Below, one piece after another: positions 7,156-14,894 of a DNA stretch of 15,917 nt. The translations under genes and the position numbers were made by a program. Below the pieces are notes generated by a model. That model was not told where the DNA came from. It saw nothing but the letters and a program-made list of their open reading frames with translations, and did not search any database. Source of the DNA: Candidatus Omnitrophota bacterium (GTDB lineage Bacteria > Omnitrophota > Gorgyraeia > JABMRN01); NCBI GenBank assembly GCA_028702395.1, contig JAQVOV010000026.1, forward strand, positions 1 to 15,917. The letters run 5' to 3'. The stretch's first letter is position 1. Each line of letters begins with the position of its first letter.

Positions 7156-7184
7156 AGTATATCACATGTAATACTCTTTGTCAA
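7156..7184 (-). promoter_or_regulatory. strong extended -10 sigma-70 promoter of the cvpA-nif3-dnaG-rpoD operon
   Basis: On the minus strand a perfect -35 TTGACA (7184-7179) and a -10 TATACT (7161-7156) are 17 bp apart, with TG one base before the -10 (an extended -10). Transcription should start near 7149. A pyrimidine-rich tract (AATCCCTCCCCCTCTA, after a run of eight T) lies directly upstream of the -35. It is the best promoter in the window and explains expression of the sigma factor operon, including rpoD itself. Confidence 0.8.
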
Positions 7185-7248
7185 TAGAGGGGGAGGGATT
7201 AAAAAAAATACTGAGCCTGCCTTTTTACTTGCTTAACAAATGGGTCAT

Positions 7249-8532
7249 TTATCCTACAATTTCACCTAAAATAACATTATTCTCAGCTTTTCTTATGATA
7301 ATTGGGACAATCTTCCCTATATCCTTTATCTTGGCATTTTGTAAAAAAACACGCAAATATGTATCTGTATAACCTGAAAAATATTTCAGGTCCTTGTCTT
7401 TTTCAGATTCAACAAGTACATATTGCTCTTTATCTTTTAGGGCTTTAGCATATTTTTCAGTGATATCACAAACAAGTTCCTGGAGTTTTTTCTGTCTTTT
7501 TCTTGTTATATCGACGGAAACATCTTCCTTGAAAGAATAAGCTTTTGTACCTATTCTCCTGGAATAAGTAAAAACATGCACCCTGATAGGTTGTATTTTT
7601 TTTATTAGATCATAGGTGTTTTCAAAAGCCATATCATCTTCACCAGGAAAACCAACTATAACATCTGTTGTAATACCTATTTCAGGGATTTTTTCCCTTA
7701 TTTTTTCTATTAATAAAAGAAACTCCTCTGAAGTATACTTTCTGTTCATTCTCTTTAAAACACCAGTGTCTCCGCTTTGCAAAGGAATATGCAAATGTCT
7801 GCATATCTTGGAATTCTCTCTCATTAGATCCAAAAGTTCATCTGATATCAAAAGTGGTTCGATAGAGCTCAATCTTATCCTAAAATCACCATTAAATCCC
7901 ACTATTTCTTTTAAAATATCGACAATATTGCGCTTAGAGTGGAGGTCTTTCCCCCAATCACCTAGACAAATACCTGTAAAAACGATCTCATTATACCCTT
8001 GTTCAAGAACGCTTTTAACCTCATTTAAGATATCCTGAAAAGGCCTTGAAACAGATTTTCCTCTGACAATAGTTGTTTTGCAATAAGAGCATGCATTATC
8101 ACAGCCATCTTGTATCTTAATAAAAACTCTATCTCTATCACCCTTTTTTACTGGCTGAAGATCTATCTTTGGATCATTTTTCAGCATAGGGTTTAAAATT
8201 AAATGAATATTGCTTTTTTCCGAATTTTTAACAAGCCATTTTACTGCGCTCATATTACTTAGTTCTTGTCTATCTTCAATTGTTTCTGCCAAACATCCTG
8301 CAACCATAATTTTTATTGCTGGGTTTTCTCTTGTTAATTTTCTTATAAAGCGTTTAATTTCACGATCAACATTATTGGTAACTGTACAAGAGTTTATTAT
8401 AAAAATATCTGTATCTTCAATATTTTTACAACATACAAATCCATTTTGCTGAAGAAGTCTTTTCATCTGCTCAGATTCATACTGATTGACTTTACAACCA
8501 AACGTGCGGATATTGAATTTTAAGGATTTCAT
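7249..8532 (-). CDS. mtaB: tRNA t6A37 methylthiotransferase
   Basis: The product has 427 residues from the ATG at 8532. MtaB converts t6A37 to ms2t6A37 in ANN-decoding tRNAs, using two [4Fe-4S] clusters and SAM. The N-terminal UPF0004 domain has its three cysteines: TFGCKVNQYES (C13), NSCTVT (C49) and AGCLAE (C80). The radical-SAM CxxxCxxC is DGCDNACSYC (C144, C148, C151). A C-terminal TRAM-like domain (about 363-427) binds tRNA. TFGCKVNQ favours MtaB over MiaB and RimO. Two ATGs are possible: 8547, inside rsmE, or 8532, one base after the rsmE stop (TAA-T-ATG). Neither has a Shine-Dalgarno. 8532 is preferred because MKSLKFNIRTFGCKVNQ matches the family's usual lead length. Translational coupling to rsmE is likely. 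Confidence 0.93.
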   Translation of the reverse strand: MKSLKFNIRTFGCKVNQYESEQMKRLLQQNGFVCCKNIEDTDIFIINSCTVTNNVDREIKRFIRKLTRENPAIKIMVAGCLAETIEDRQELSNMSAVKWLVKNSEKSNIHLILNPMLKNDPKIDLQPVKKGDRDRVFIKIQDGCDNACSYCKTTIVRGKSVSRPFQDILNEVKSVLEQGYNEIVFTGICLGDWGKDLHSKRNIVDILKEIVGFNGDFRIRLSSIEPLLISDELLDLMRENSKICRHLHIPLQSGDTGVLKRMNRKYTSEEFLLLIEKIREKIPEIGITTDVIVGFPGEDDMAFENTYDLIKKIQPIRVHVFTYSRRIGTKAYSFKEDVSVDITRKRQKKLQELVCDITEKYAKALKDKEQYVLVESEKDKDLKYFSGYTDTYLRVFLQNAKIKDIGKIVPIIIRKAENNVILGEIVG

Positions 8533-8533
8533 A

Positions 8534-9265
8534 TTAGAATAACTCATAATTCAGGCATGATAACACATAAAGCCCTGCTGTGTCACCTTTTAATACACGA
8601 TCTCCTAAAGAAACATATTTTACATTAGCATGTTGTTTGGTCATATCAACCTCATTTTGAGTAAAATCTCCTTCGGGTCCAATGAAAACAATAACATTAC
8701 CTGTTCTTATCTGTTCAATAGCATTTTTTAACGGCTCAGTATCCTTTGATAACCACGCAAAAAGACAAGTATCATATTCTTTAATATGTTCAATAACTTC
8801 TGCAAAAGGAACAACATCACCAATTTTTGGAACATCAACCCTTCCGCATTGCTTTGCTGATGATAATGCTATTTTCTCCCATCTTTGTTGTCTGAATATT
8901 TTTTTCGGTTCATCATAAACAACCACTGTTCTATCTGTTATTACAGGTATTATTTCTTTTACTCCTAGCTCTGTTGCTTTTTCGATAATATAATCCATTT
9001 TCTCTTTTTTCAGTATTGATTGCACAAGAGTGATATTGCTTACTGGGACCTTACTTGATATTTTTGTTTCAACAATTTCAACAGTTACTCTTTTTTTATT
9101 TATATCTAAGATAAAACCTGTATATTCTTTACCTGTACCGTCGAAAACAACTACTTTATCTCCCTGACACAGACGCATGACACTTGCAACATGTTTTGCT
9201 TCTTGACCTTCTATAAAGATCTTGTTATCTTTAATATTCTCTTTCGGAACATAAAATCTTGACAT
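8534..9265 (-). CDS. rsmE: 16S rRNA (uracil1498-N3)-methyltransferase
   Basis: The product has 243 residues: an N-terminal PUA-like domain (about 1-70; RFYVP at 3-7, HVASVMR at 25-31) and a SPOUT methyltransferase domain with KMDYIIEKATELGVKEIIPV (89-108), SSAKQCGR (135-142), FIGPEGDFT (194-202) and SLGDRVLKGDTA (219-230). The enzyme methylates U1498 of 16S rRNA at N3. The usual signatures are IGPEGG and LGxRILRxETA; here the last Gly is Asp200 and the R-x-E segment reads K-G-D, a moderate divergence in the knot that binds SAM. The start is ATG 9265 with a strong AAAGGAG 4 nt upstream. mtaB follows immediately, a common pairing of RNA-modification genes. No clear promoter is visible in the repeat-filled gap upstream. 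Confidence 0.93.
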   Translation of the reverse strand: MSRFYVPKENIKDNKIFIEGQEAKHVASVMRLCQGDKVVVFDGTGKEYTGFILDINKKRVTVEIVETKISSKVPVSNITLVQSILKKEKMDYIIEKATELGVKEIIPVITDRTVVVYDEPKKIFRQQRWEKIALSSAKQCGRVDVPKIGDVVPFAEVIEHIKEYDTCLFAWLSKDTEPLKNAIEQIRTGNVIVFIGPEGDFTQNEVDMTKQHANVKYVSLGDRVLKGDTAGLYVLSCLNYELF

Positions 9266-9285
9266 ATTACTCCTTTAAAAAGATT

Positions 9286-9453
9286 TAGTGATTAGTAACT
9301 AGTAATTAGTGACTAGAAAAGTTTATTGGGTTTTCATCTTTAAATAAATTTATTCTAGTCACTAATCTCCATCTCCTATTAACTTTGAATATCTTTAAAT
9401 CAATTTTCTCTAGTCACTAGTTTCTAGTCTCTAGTCACAGACTCCTATTAACT
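9286..9453. repeat. TGACTAG heptamer arrays with a duplicated segment
   Basis: Two tandem arrays of the same 7-nt unit face opposite ways. At 9286-9316 the plus strand has four units of TAGTRAY plus TAG; at 9410-9437 it has four units of CTAGTYW, which read as TGACTAG on the minus strand. ATTAGTGACTAGAA (9305-9318) and TTCTAGTCACTAAT (9353-9366) are exact 14-bp inverted repeats. In addition, 9336-9384 and 9391-9453 are imperfect direct copies sharing ATCTTTAAAT, CTAGTCACTA and CTCCTATTAACT; the last contains the birA stop codon. The whole fills the gap between birA and rsmE. Confidence 0.75.
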
Positions 9454-10395
9454 CAAATGCACATCCCCAGAAATAACCTTCTGTCGTTTTCCGTTCTTCA
9501 TCTTTATAACAAGTGCACCTTGTGGATCAATATCTACTGCTTTTCCTTTATAAGTTTTTCCATACATATCTACCTGAACATGTTTACCTATAGTATAAGA
9601 TACTTTCTTTATTTTTTCCCTTATATCCTTAAACCCTTTTTTTGTAAAAATTTCGTATTCCCTTTCAATATTACATAAAAGATTTCTTGTAAGATCTATT
9701 GCGCATATTTTTTTGCCGGTTTTGCCCTTTAATGAAACGGATGTATCCAAATGTACATCGTTATTAACATTTATACCGATCCCTACTACAATAAAATCTA
9801 TTTTGTCCGGTTGAGCTTTCATCTCCGTAAGAACACCGCAAACTTTTTTTCCGTCTATAAAGATATCATTCGGCCATTTTATATCTGCCTGTACTCCTGT
9901 TGTTTGTTTTATCGCATCAACCACGCTCAATGCAGTGAAAAGCGTAAATTCCTGCACTTGGTCAGGTCTTTTATCCGGGCGCAAAATACAGGAAAGGTAT
10001 ATTCCGCCTTTGTCAGATAACCATTTTCTGCCCAAACGTCCTTTCCCTTTACTTTGTTTTTGAGCAATGACAACAGTTCCTTCTTTTGCGTTTTTTTCTG
10101 CCATGGAATATGCCGTATCATTAGTAGATTCAACATGCAAAAAAGAAACTATGTTCTTTCCTATTATCTTTGTTTTTAGTTTATACTTGATATCATCTGC
10201 AAGCAGGTTATCCGGAAGTCCGACAAGTTTATATCCTAAATGAGGAACTGCCGAAATATTATATCCGGTTTTTCGCAGCTTCTCTATATGCTTCCAGACA
10301 GCTGACCGTGAGATATTGAATTTTTTACAAATGTCTTCACCTGAAAGATATTTGTCACCTACATCTTTGAATAAATATAATATTTCTGTGTCCAT
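9448..10395 (-). CDS. birA: bifunctional biotin-[acetyl-CoA carboxylase] ligase / repressor
   Basis: The product has 315 residues in three parts. An N-terminal winged helix (about 1-60, with ISRSAVWKHIEKLRKTGY at 28-45) is the DNA-binding part found in regulatory BirA proteins. The catalytic domain has ESTNDTA (89-95), the biotinyl-AMP loop KGKGRLGRKW (116-125), IKWPNDIF (172-179) and VVGIGINVN (203-211). A C-terminal SH3-like domain (about 268-315) ends DVHLS. The enzyme activates biotin with ATP and attaches it to a carrier lysine; the HTH suggests it also represses biotin genes, but no operator or bio gene is in this window. The start ATG at 10395 has AAAGGAAG close upstream. Two stops (TAA TAG) are followed within 10 nt by a heptamer array. 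Confidence 0.95.
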   Translation of the reverse strand: MDTEILYLFKDVGDKYLSGEDICKKFNISRSAVWKHIEKLRKTGYNISAVPHLGYKLVGLPDNLLADDIKYKLKTKIIGKNIVSFLHVESTNDTAYSMAEKNAKEGTVVIAQKQSKGKGRLGRKWLSDKGGIYLSCILRPDKRPDQVQEFTLFTALSVVDAIKQTTGVQADIKWPNDIFIDGKKVCGVLTEMKAQPDKIDFIVVGIGINVNNDVHLDTSVSLKGKTGKKICAIDLTRNLLCNIEREYEIFTKKGFKDIREKIKKVSYTIGKHVQVDMYGKTYKGKAVDIDPQGALVIKMKNGKRQKVISGDVHLS

Positions 10396-10458
10396 AACTT
10401 CCTTTATAGCAGGTTAAAGTAAAAAGGCCGCCTCTTAATATTTGATTGCGAAATCTCA

Positions 10459-10480
10459 CCAAAATTTAAAAAATTTTTGG
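10459..10480. repeat. AT-rich hairpin in the uvrB-birA gap
   Basis: CCAAAATTT (10459-10467) and AATTTTTGG (10472-10480) can pair with one mismatch around a 4-nt loop. No T-run follows on the minus strand, so it is not a clear terminator. It lies between the nested palindrome after uvrB and birA; the rest of 10396-10523 shows nothing I can name, and I see no convincing promoter for birA there. Confidence 0.3.
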
Positions 10481-10523
10481 CGAATAAAAAATCTGTTTTC
10501 ATTGGGGCGTCTTTTGCGTTTTC

Positions 10524-10577
10524 TTTGTAGGGGCGTATTGCAACCTGCCTGCCGGCAGGCTGGTACGCCCCTACAAA
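10524..10577. repeat. nested palindrome: GTAGGGGC element with a GC-rich palindrome inside
   Basis: The outer arms TTTGTAGGGGCGTA (10524-10537) and TACGCCCCTACAAA (10564-10577) are exact 14-bp inverted repeats of the same family as 1839-1878. The central 26 nt (10538-10563) contain a second exact palindrome, GCCTGCCGGCAGGC (10547-10560), far more GC-rich than its surroundings. This looks like one repeat inserted in the loop of another. Confidence 0.8.
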
Positions 10578-10632
10578 AACCTCTTTCAGAACCTTCCACA
10601 CTTTTTACTTTTATCTTTTTCCTTTTTACTTA
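10567..10632. repeat. heptamer-type array (GTAAAAA) reaching into the uvrB stop codon
   Basis: On the minus strand, units close to GTAAAAA (GTAAAAA, GGAAAAA, GATAAAA) run at 7-nt steps from the uvrB stop, followed by GTGTGGAAGG. The segment aligns without gaps to 1865-1930 after rpoD. The uvrB stop (TAA, 10628-10626) lies inside the aligned part, so the last codon and the stop belong to the repeat or border it directly. Confidence 0.65.
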
Positions 10633-12608
10633 GCTCTTATCACTGCCCTCTTAAGTCGCCTCAACTCTTCCCGAAGCTTTATCGCTTTTTCAAAGTCCAG
10701 GTTTCGCGCTGCTTCATACATCTGCTCTTCAATATCAACTATAATATCCGTTATCTCGTCATCTTTGGCATACTCTTTGAAGCCTGCTATCTCTGCTACA
10801 ATACTTTTTGCTTTACGTATCTTTTCTATACCATCTTTTATCGCTTTTTTTATAGTTTCCGGTTTAATATCATTATCTTCATTATATTTTAACTGAATAG
10901 TTCTTCTGCGATTCATTTCATCTATAGCTTTTTTCATTGAACTCGTTACAGTATCAGCATACATTATAACTGTTCCATTAACGTTTCGTGCTGCCCTTCC
11001 TGCTACCTGTATAAGAGATGTTGTACTGCGCAGAAAACCTTCTTTATCAGCATCTAATACAGCCACAAGAGAAACTTCCGGAATATCAAGTCCTTCTCTT
11101 AAAAGATTTACTCCTACCAAACAATCAAATTCTTTTTTCCTTAAAGCTTTTAATATCTCTACTCTTTCTATTGTATCTATTTCCGAATGGAGCCATTTTA
11201 CTTTAATACCTTCCTCCTGCATATAACTTGCAAGATCCTCTGCCAATCTTTTTGTAAGTGTAGTGACAAAAGTCCTTTCTTTGTTCTTTGTTCGGATCTT
11301 GACTTCTTTTATCAGGTCCTTTACCTGAAACTTTGTTGGTCTTAATATAACTTCAGGATCTATAAGCCCTGTAGGCCTAATGATCTGCTCAACAGGAGTA
11401 TGGGATAAATTCCTTTCATAGTCTGAAGGAGTAGCAGAAACAAACACAATTTCCTTTACAAGTTTCTCGAACTCATTGAACATCAAGGGCCTATTATCAA
11501 GTGCTGATGGCAACCTAAAACCGTGATCTACAAGTGTTTGTTTTCTTGCTCTATCCCCATTGAACATGCCTCTGATCTGAGGAATGGTAACATGCGATTC
11601 ATCTATGATAGTAATAAAATCATCAGGGAAATAATCAAGCAGACAAAAAGGTCTTGAACCAATAGGTCTATCTGAAATAAGCCTGGAATAATTTTCTATA
11701 CCACTGCAATATCCAACTTCATTCATCATTTCTATATCATACAAGGTCCTTGATCTAAGACGCTCTGCTTCGAGAAGTTTCCCGTCTTTACGAAAAACAT
11801 CAAGTGTGTTTTCAAGCTCATCTTTGATCCTTACAATAGCTTTTTCCATCACATCTTCCGTAGTGACGAAATGTTTTGCAGGATATACAACTACCATTTC
11901 ATGTTCAGATAAAGCCTCTCCTGTCAAAGGATCTATTTCTGTTATTTTATTGATCTGGTCAAAATCCATTTCAAGTCTATAAGCAGTATCCGCATAAGCA
12001 GGAAAGATCTCTATTACATCTCCCCTGACACGAAATTTGCCTCTTGAAAGATCCATATCATTTCTTTCATATTGAATATCAATAAGTTTTTTTAAGGCTT
12101 TATCTCTACTGACAAGATCAGATACTTTAGCAAAAAAGAACATTTTACTATAATCTTCGGGCGAACCTAAATTATAAATACACGAAACACTTGACACCAC
12201 TATTACATCTTTTCTCGTCATTAAAGAACTTGTTGCAGAAAGTCTCAGTTTATCAAGATCATCATTTATTGAAGCATCTTTTTCAATATAAAGATCCTTT
12301 TTAGGGATATATGCTTCCGGCTGATAATAGTCATAATAACTTACAAAATATTCAACAGCATTATGCGGAAAAAAATCCTTGAATTCAGTATAAAGTTGTG
12401 CAGCAAGGGTCTTATTGTGTGAAATAATAAGTGCGGGTTTGTTCAATTTAGCGATAACATTAGCAATAGTATAGGTTTTACCGCTTCCTGTAACACCTAA
12501 AAGTGTTTGATATTGTTTTTTTTTAGAAAAACCGTCAAGCAATTGCTTAATAGCCTCAGGCTGGTCACCCTTTGGCCTAAAATCAGATACTAATTTGAAT
12601 TTATCCAT
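10626..12608 (-). CDS. uvrB: UvrABC excision repair helicase-like subunit B
   Basis: The product has 660 residues, a normal UvrB length. It takes damaged DNA from UvrA and positions UvrC for incision. Seen in order: Walker A GVTGSGKT (38-45), the damage-probing beta-hairpin YYDYYQPEAYIP (91-102), the DEAD-type IDESH (335-339), the helicase C-terminal motifs with REGLDIPEVSLVAVLDADKE and VAGRAARN in the second half, and the C-terminal UVR domain (MYEAARNLDFEKAIKLREEL, near 620-650) that contacts UvrC. The frame opens six codons earlier at 12626 inside the upstream gene, but ATG 12608 is chosen because MDKFKLVSDFRPKGDQP is the family N-terminus. It starts 11 bp after an unrelated membrane-protein gene, with only a weak TAGGT as possible ribosome site, so coupling to that gene is likely. 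Confidence 0.96.
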   Translation of the reverse strand: MDKFKLVSDFRPKGDQPEAIKQLLDGFSKKKQYQTLLGVTGSGKTYTIANVIAKLNKPALIISHNKTLAAQLYTEFKDFFPHNAVEYFVSYYDYYQPEAYIPKKDLYIEKDASINDDLDKLRLSATSSLMTRKDVIVVSSVSCIYNLGSPEDYSKMFFFAKVSDLVSRDKALKKLIDIQYERNDMDLSRGKFRVRGDVIEIFPAYADTAYRLEMDFDQINKITEIDPLTGEALSEHEMVVVYPAKHFVTTEDVMEKAIVRIKDELENTLDVFRKDGKLLEAERLRSRTLYDIEMMNEVGYCSGIENYSRLISDRPIGSRPFCLLDYFPDDFITIIDESHVTIPQIRGMFNGDRARKQTLVDHGFRLPSALDNRPLMFNEFEKLVKEIVFVSATPSDYERNLSHTPVEQIIRPTGLIDPEVILRPTKFQVKDLIKEVKIRTKNKERTFVTTLTKRLAEDLASYMQEEGIKVKWLHSEIDTIERVEILKALRKKEFDCLVGVNLLREGLDIPEVSLVAVLDADKEGFLRSTTSLIQVAGRAARNVNGTVIMYADTVTSSMKKAIDEMNRRRTIQLKYNEDNDIKPETIKKAIKDGIEKIRKAKSIVAEIAGFKEYAKDDEITDIIVDIEEQMYEAARNLDFEKAIKLREELRRLKRAVIRAK

Positions 12609-12619
12609 TATTATATTAC

Positions 12620-14128
12620 CTAACATCTGCTTTGTGCAATAAGAAGATCTATGCCTTTTTGAATAATTACCATAAATGTAAAGGCATATAGAAAGAAGAT
12701 CACTATTGCCATATATTGAAAATTACCTATTATTCCTACAAAAACAGGAATGAGCATTGTACACAAAAAATAAACAAATATTTTAAGGTAATTCATCATT
12801 TTACCGGTTAAAAGAACAATGGACAATAATAAAAATATCCAAATATTAGATGGAAATCTGATATTAAACCTTCCTATTGTTATTTCAACATTGGGGCCTC
12901 CATTTAATGTTATAAATGTCCTCTGTACCAATGCTTTAATAAACCCAATTGGATTCTCCTTTACATCCTCAAAAAACAGTTCACACATAATTTTGTCATA
13001 CATAGGATGACTGAACAAAAAAAGGTCTCTTTGTTTGTTTATATATGGTATAGGAGGGGTTTTTATCCCATATTTATTTTTTAGCACTTGTTTGGCTTCA
13101 TATGCAGCAAAAAAATCCGTTCTTTGCTCAGGATCATTTTTCCCGAATTCTTGGGCATTGACCCACAGTGTGTGCCAAAAAACATGGCGATCCCTTGAAC
13201 CACCGTCTAACCAATCCCCGCCTTTTTCTTCGCAAACTTTTATTGCATATGCTTTTTTGTCTGCCAGATAACTTTTTCCAAAGGTTCTGACACCTAAAAA
13301 AACCATTACAAAAAAAACTATCAATAAGATCCTTTTGAATAACTTATCTTTTTTATAAAATAACAACATAAAACAATATGCAGGCATAACAGCGAACACA
13401 TCCATCCTTATCAAACTAAAAATTGATCCTGTCATAGCAGAAACAAGCACTAAAGAATATTTTTGCCACTGATGCATCTGTTTATCAAAAATAAAGAAGG
13501 AACTGAATCCCAGCAGACACATGAAAATAGAAATATAGTAACTGAAGATATTCTCATTGCAATAGATATTATACAGTTGGAATTTATACGAACCGATAAG
13601 AAGCGTAAGTAAAACTGCAAAAAGAGGCTGTTTGTTGATCCAGAAACACAAATTAAGAAAAAATAAGCTGATAATAAAAACCCAAAAACTGAAAGGCAAA
13701 AAACTTGCTAACTGAATATTCCCTCTTATCTTGGCAATAAGCCATGGAACAAAATAAGCTAAACCAACACCGCATCTAATAAGACCGTTTTTATCATTTG
13801 CTAAAGCAAATCCGCCTTTTTGAAATATCTCATCAGCTCCTTTTTGTGAATAAAAATAATTGTCATCATCACATATTGCAGGTAATTTTGCCCTTATCGG
13901 GTATAACGGAAAAATATTCCAATAATATAGCCCATATACAAATACCTTATATTCATCCTCAACCCCTACCCCGCATACTCCTCTGTAAAGTTGTTTTGTG
14001 CTCTTCTTAAGTCCTGAAGGATCTTGCCGATAATTATTCTGCCAGAAAAATACAAAGGTAAAGAACAATACAAAGCATATCCCTGTTACAAATTGTCTGC
14101 TTATAAAAAGATTTTTTTTGGCCGTCAT
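12620..14128 (-). CDS. multi-pass membrane protein, possible GT-C-type glycosyltransferase
   Basis: The product has 502 residues. I count about ten hydrophobic segments: 12-30, 120-134, 141-162, 167-186, 194-214, 222-240, 241-258, 265-283, then 429-443, 446-468 and 470-490 after a soluble stretch of about 145 residues (284-428). A first extracytoplasmic loop (about 31-118) carries the acidic cluster ICDDDNYFYS (85-94). An acidic pair in the first loop is typical of GT-C transferases that use polyprenyl-phosphate sugars, and the gene lies two positions from a GtrB-like enzyme that makes such donors, so this role is plausible but not shown. ATG 14128 has AAAGGA 6 nt upstream. It precedes uvrB by 11 bp. 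Alternatively it is an O-antigen-like or unclassified envelope protein. Confidence 0.8.
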   Translation of the reverse strand: MTAKKNLFISRQFVTGICFVLFFTFVFFWQNNYRQDPSGLKKSTKQLYRGVCGVGVEDEYKVFVYGLYYWNIFPLYPIRAKLPAICDDDNYFYSQKGADEIFQKGGFALANDKNGLIRCGVGLAYFVPWLIAKIRGNIQLASFLPFSFWVFIISLFFLNLCFWINKQPLFAVLLTLLIGSYKFQLYNIYCNENIFSYYISIFMCLLGFSSFFIFDKQMHQWQKYSLVLVSAMTGSIFSLIRMDVFAVMPAYCFMLLFYKKDKLFKRILLIVFFVMVFLGVRTFGKSYLADKKAYAIKVCEEKGGDWLDGGSRDRHVFWHTLWVNAQEFGKNDPEQRTDFFAAYEAKQVLKNKYGIKTPPIPYINKQRDLFLFSHPMYDKIMCELFFEDVKENPIGFIKALVQRTFITLNGGPNVEITIGRFNIRFPSNIWIFLLLSIVLLTGKMMNYLKIFVYFLCTMLIPVFVGIIGNFQYMAIVIFFLYAFTFMVIIQKGIDLLIAQSRC

Positions 14129-14153
14129 ATTCTTTCCTTTAAAAGCATTATCT

Positions 14154-14193
14154 GTTATTAGTTATTATTATGAGTCAGTCTCACAGTAATAAC
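14154..14193. repeat. short repeat and imperfect hairpin upstream of the membrane-protein gene
   Basis: GTTATTA occurs twice in tandem (14154-14167), a 7-nt period. GTTATTA (14161-14167) pairs with TAATAAC (14187-14193), and within that TGAG (14171-14174) pairs with CTCA (14180-14183) around a 5-nt loop. It occupies most of the 88-bp gap between the methyltransferase and membrane-protein genes. It may be a decayed heptamer array; a regulatory role is not supported. Confidence 0.4.
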
Positions 14194-14216
14194 AAAGCCC
14201 TTTTAACTCACTAAAA

Positions 14217-14894
14217 TCAGCATTTCTTTCCAACCACAAAATATTGCCCCCCTAAAGGGAGCCATCTCATATATTTTTCCATTTTCCTTAATAACTTCAT
14301 CTTTCCTGGGAAAAACAAACTATATCCTCTATAAATATCATTAAGTCCAATGTCTTTGAACATTCTAATTATTGAACTTGCTTTTATAAGTTCAATATCT
14401 GTGTCAAGCGGACAACGATCCACTAAGAAACGTGTGATGACATTATATGGGTTGTGTTCGAAAACGATCAATCTACCGTTATTCTTAAGTATATTTTCAA
14501 TTTGACTTAATATTGCTATCCTTTGATCTTTAGAAACATGATGGAATAATCCTGCAACGAAGATAAGGTCAAAGTATGACTTATAATTATCCATTTCTGA
14601 ACGTTCTGAAAAAAAAGTAACATCTGCATTTTTTTTAGATGCGTATTCTATGCTTTTTCTTGAAATATCAAACCCAAAGATATCACTTTCAGGAAAACAC
14701 TTTTTCATGAAAGGAATGCTTCTGCCTATGCCGCAACCGAAATCCAAAATGCGTTTTGCGTCAGGACAAAACTCATAAGAGATCTTAACTTTGTAATCTG
14801 CAAAATAATCTATGTTCGAATCAAAAAAAGAAACACTGTTCTCTATTAAGTGGTCATAATCATCCGCATAATCATCAAAGTCATTTTTATCCAT
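14217..14894 (-). CDS. class I SAM-dependent methyltransferase
   Basis: The product has 225 residues with a Rossmann methyltransferase core: motif I RILDFGCGIGRSIPFM (48-63), the acidic end of beta-2 GFDIS (74-78), YFDLIFVAGLFHHV (107-120) around motif IV, and NNGRLIVFEHNP (138-149) as the next strand. The acceptor is not predictable. The location suggests modification of a sugar or lipid-linked intermediate: the gene overlaps the 3' end of the gtrB-like gene by 8 bp and precedes a polytopic membrane protein that could be a glycosyltransferase. The start ATG at 14894 has AAGG about 5 nt upstream. The N-terminal 45 residues are acidic (DDYADDYDHL), common in this broad family. Small-molecule or quinone methylation cannot be excluded. 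Confidence 0.85.
   Translation of the reverse strand: MDKNDFDDYADDYDHLIENSVSFFDSNIDYFADYKVKISYEFCPDAKRILDFGCGIGRSIPFMKKCFPESDIFGFDISRKSIEYASKKNADVTFFSERSEMDNYKSYFDLIFVAGLFHHVSKDQRIAILSQIENILKNNGRLIVFEHNPYNVITRFLVDRCPLDTDIELIKASSIIRMFKDIGLNDIYRGYSLFFPGKMKLLRKMEKYMRWLPLGGQYFVVGKKC

Noticed and set aside
7185..7248. Possible intrinsic terminator after mtaB (run of eight T after AAAAAGGCAGGCTCAG)
   Set aside because: The T-run is real, but I find no GC-rich stem before it; only A/T pairing or a 5-bp AAATG/CATTT stem, so it is not called.
9266..9447. Promoter for rsmE (TTGATT with TTAATA)
   Set aside because: The spacer is only 15 bp and both boxes are weak, and it lies inside duplicated repeat sequence.
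10396..10625. tRNA or other structured RNA gene in the largest gaps
   Set aside because: No tRNA arms, TTCGA-like loop or CCA end was found in this or the other intergenic gaps on either strand by eye.
10404..10633. Open frames on both strands between uvrB and birA
   Set aside because: They consist largely of the GTAGGGGC and GCCTGCCGGCAGGC repeats read through, giving repeat-typical peptides; no ribosome site or domain supports them.
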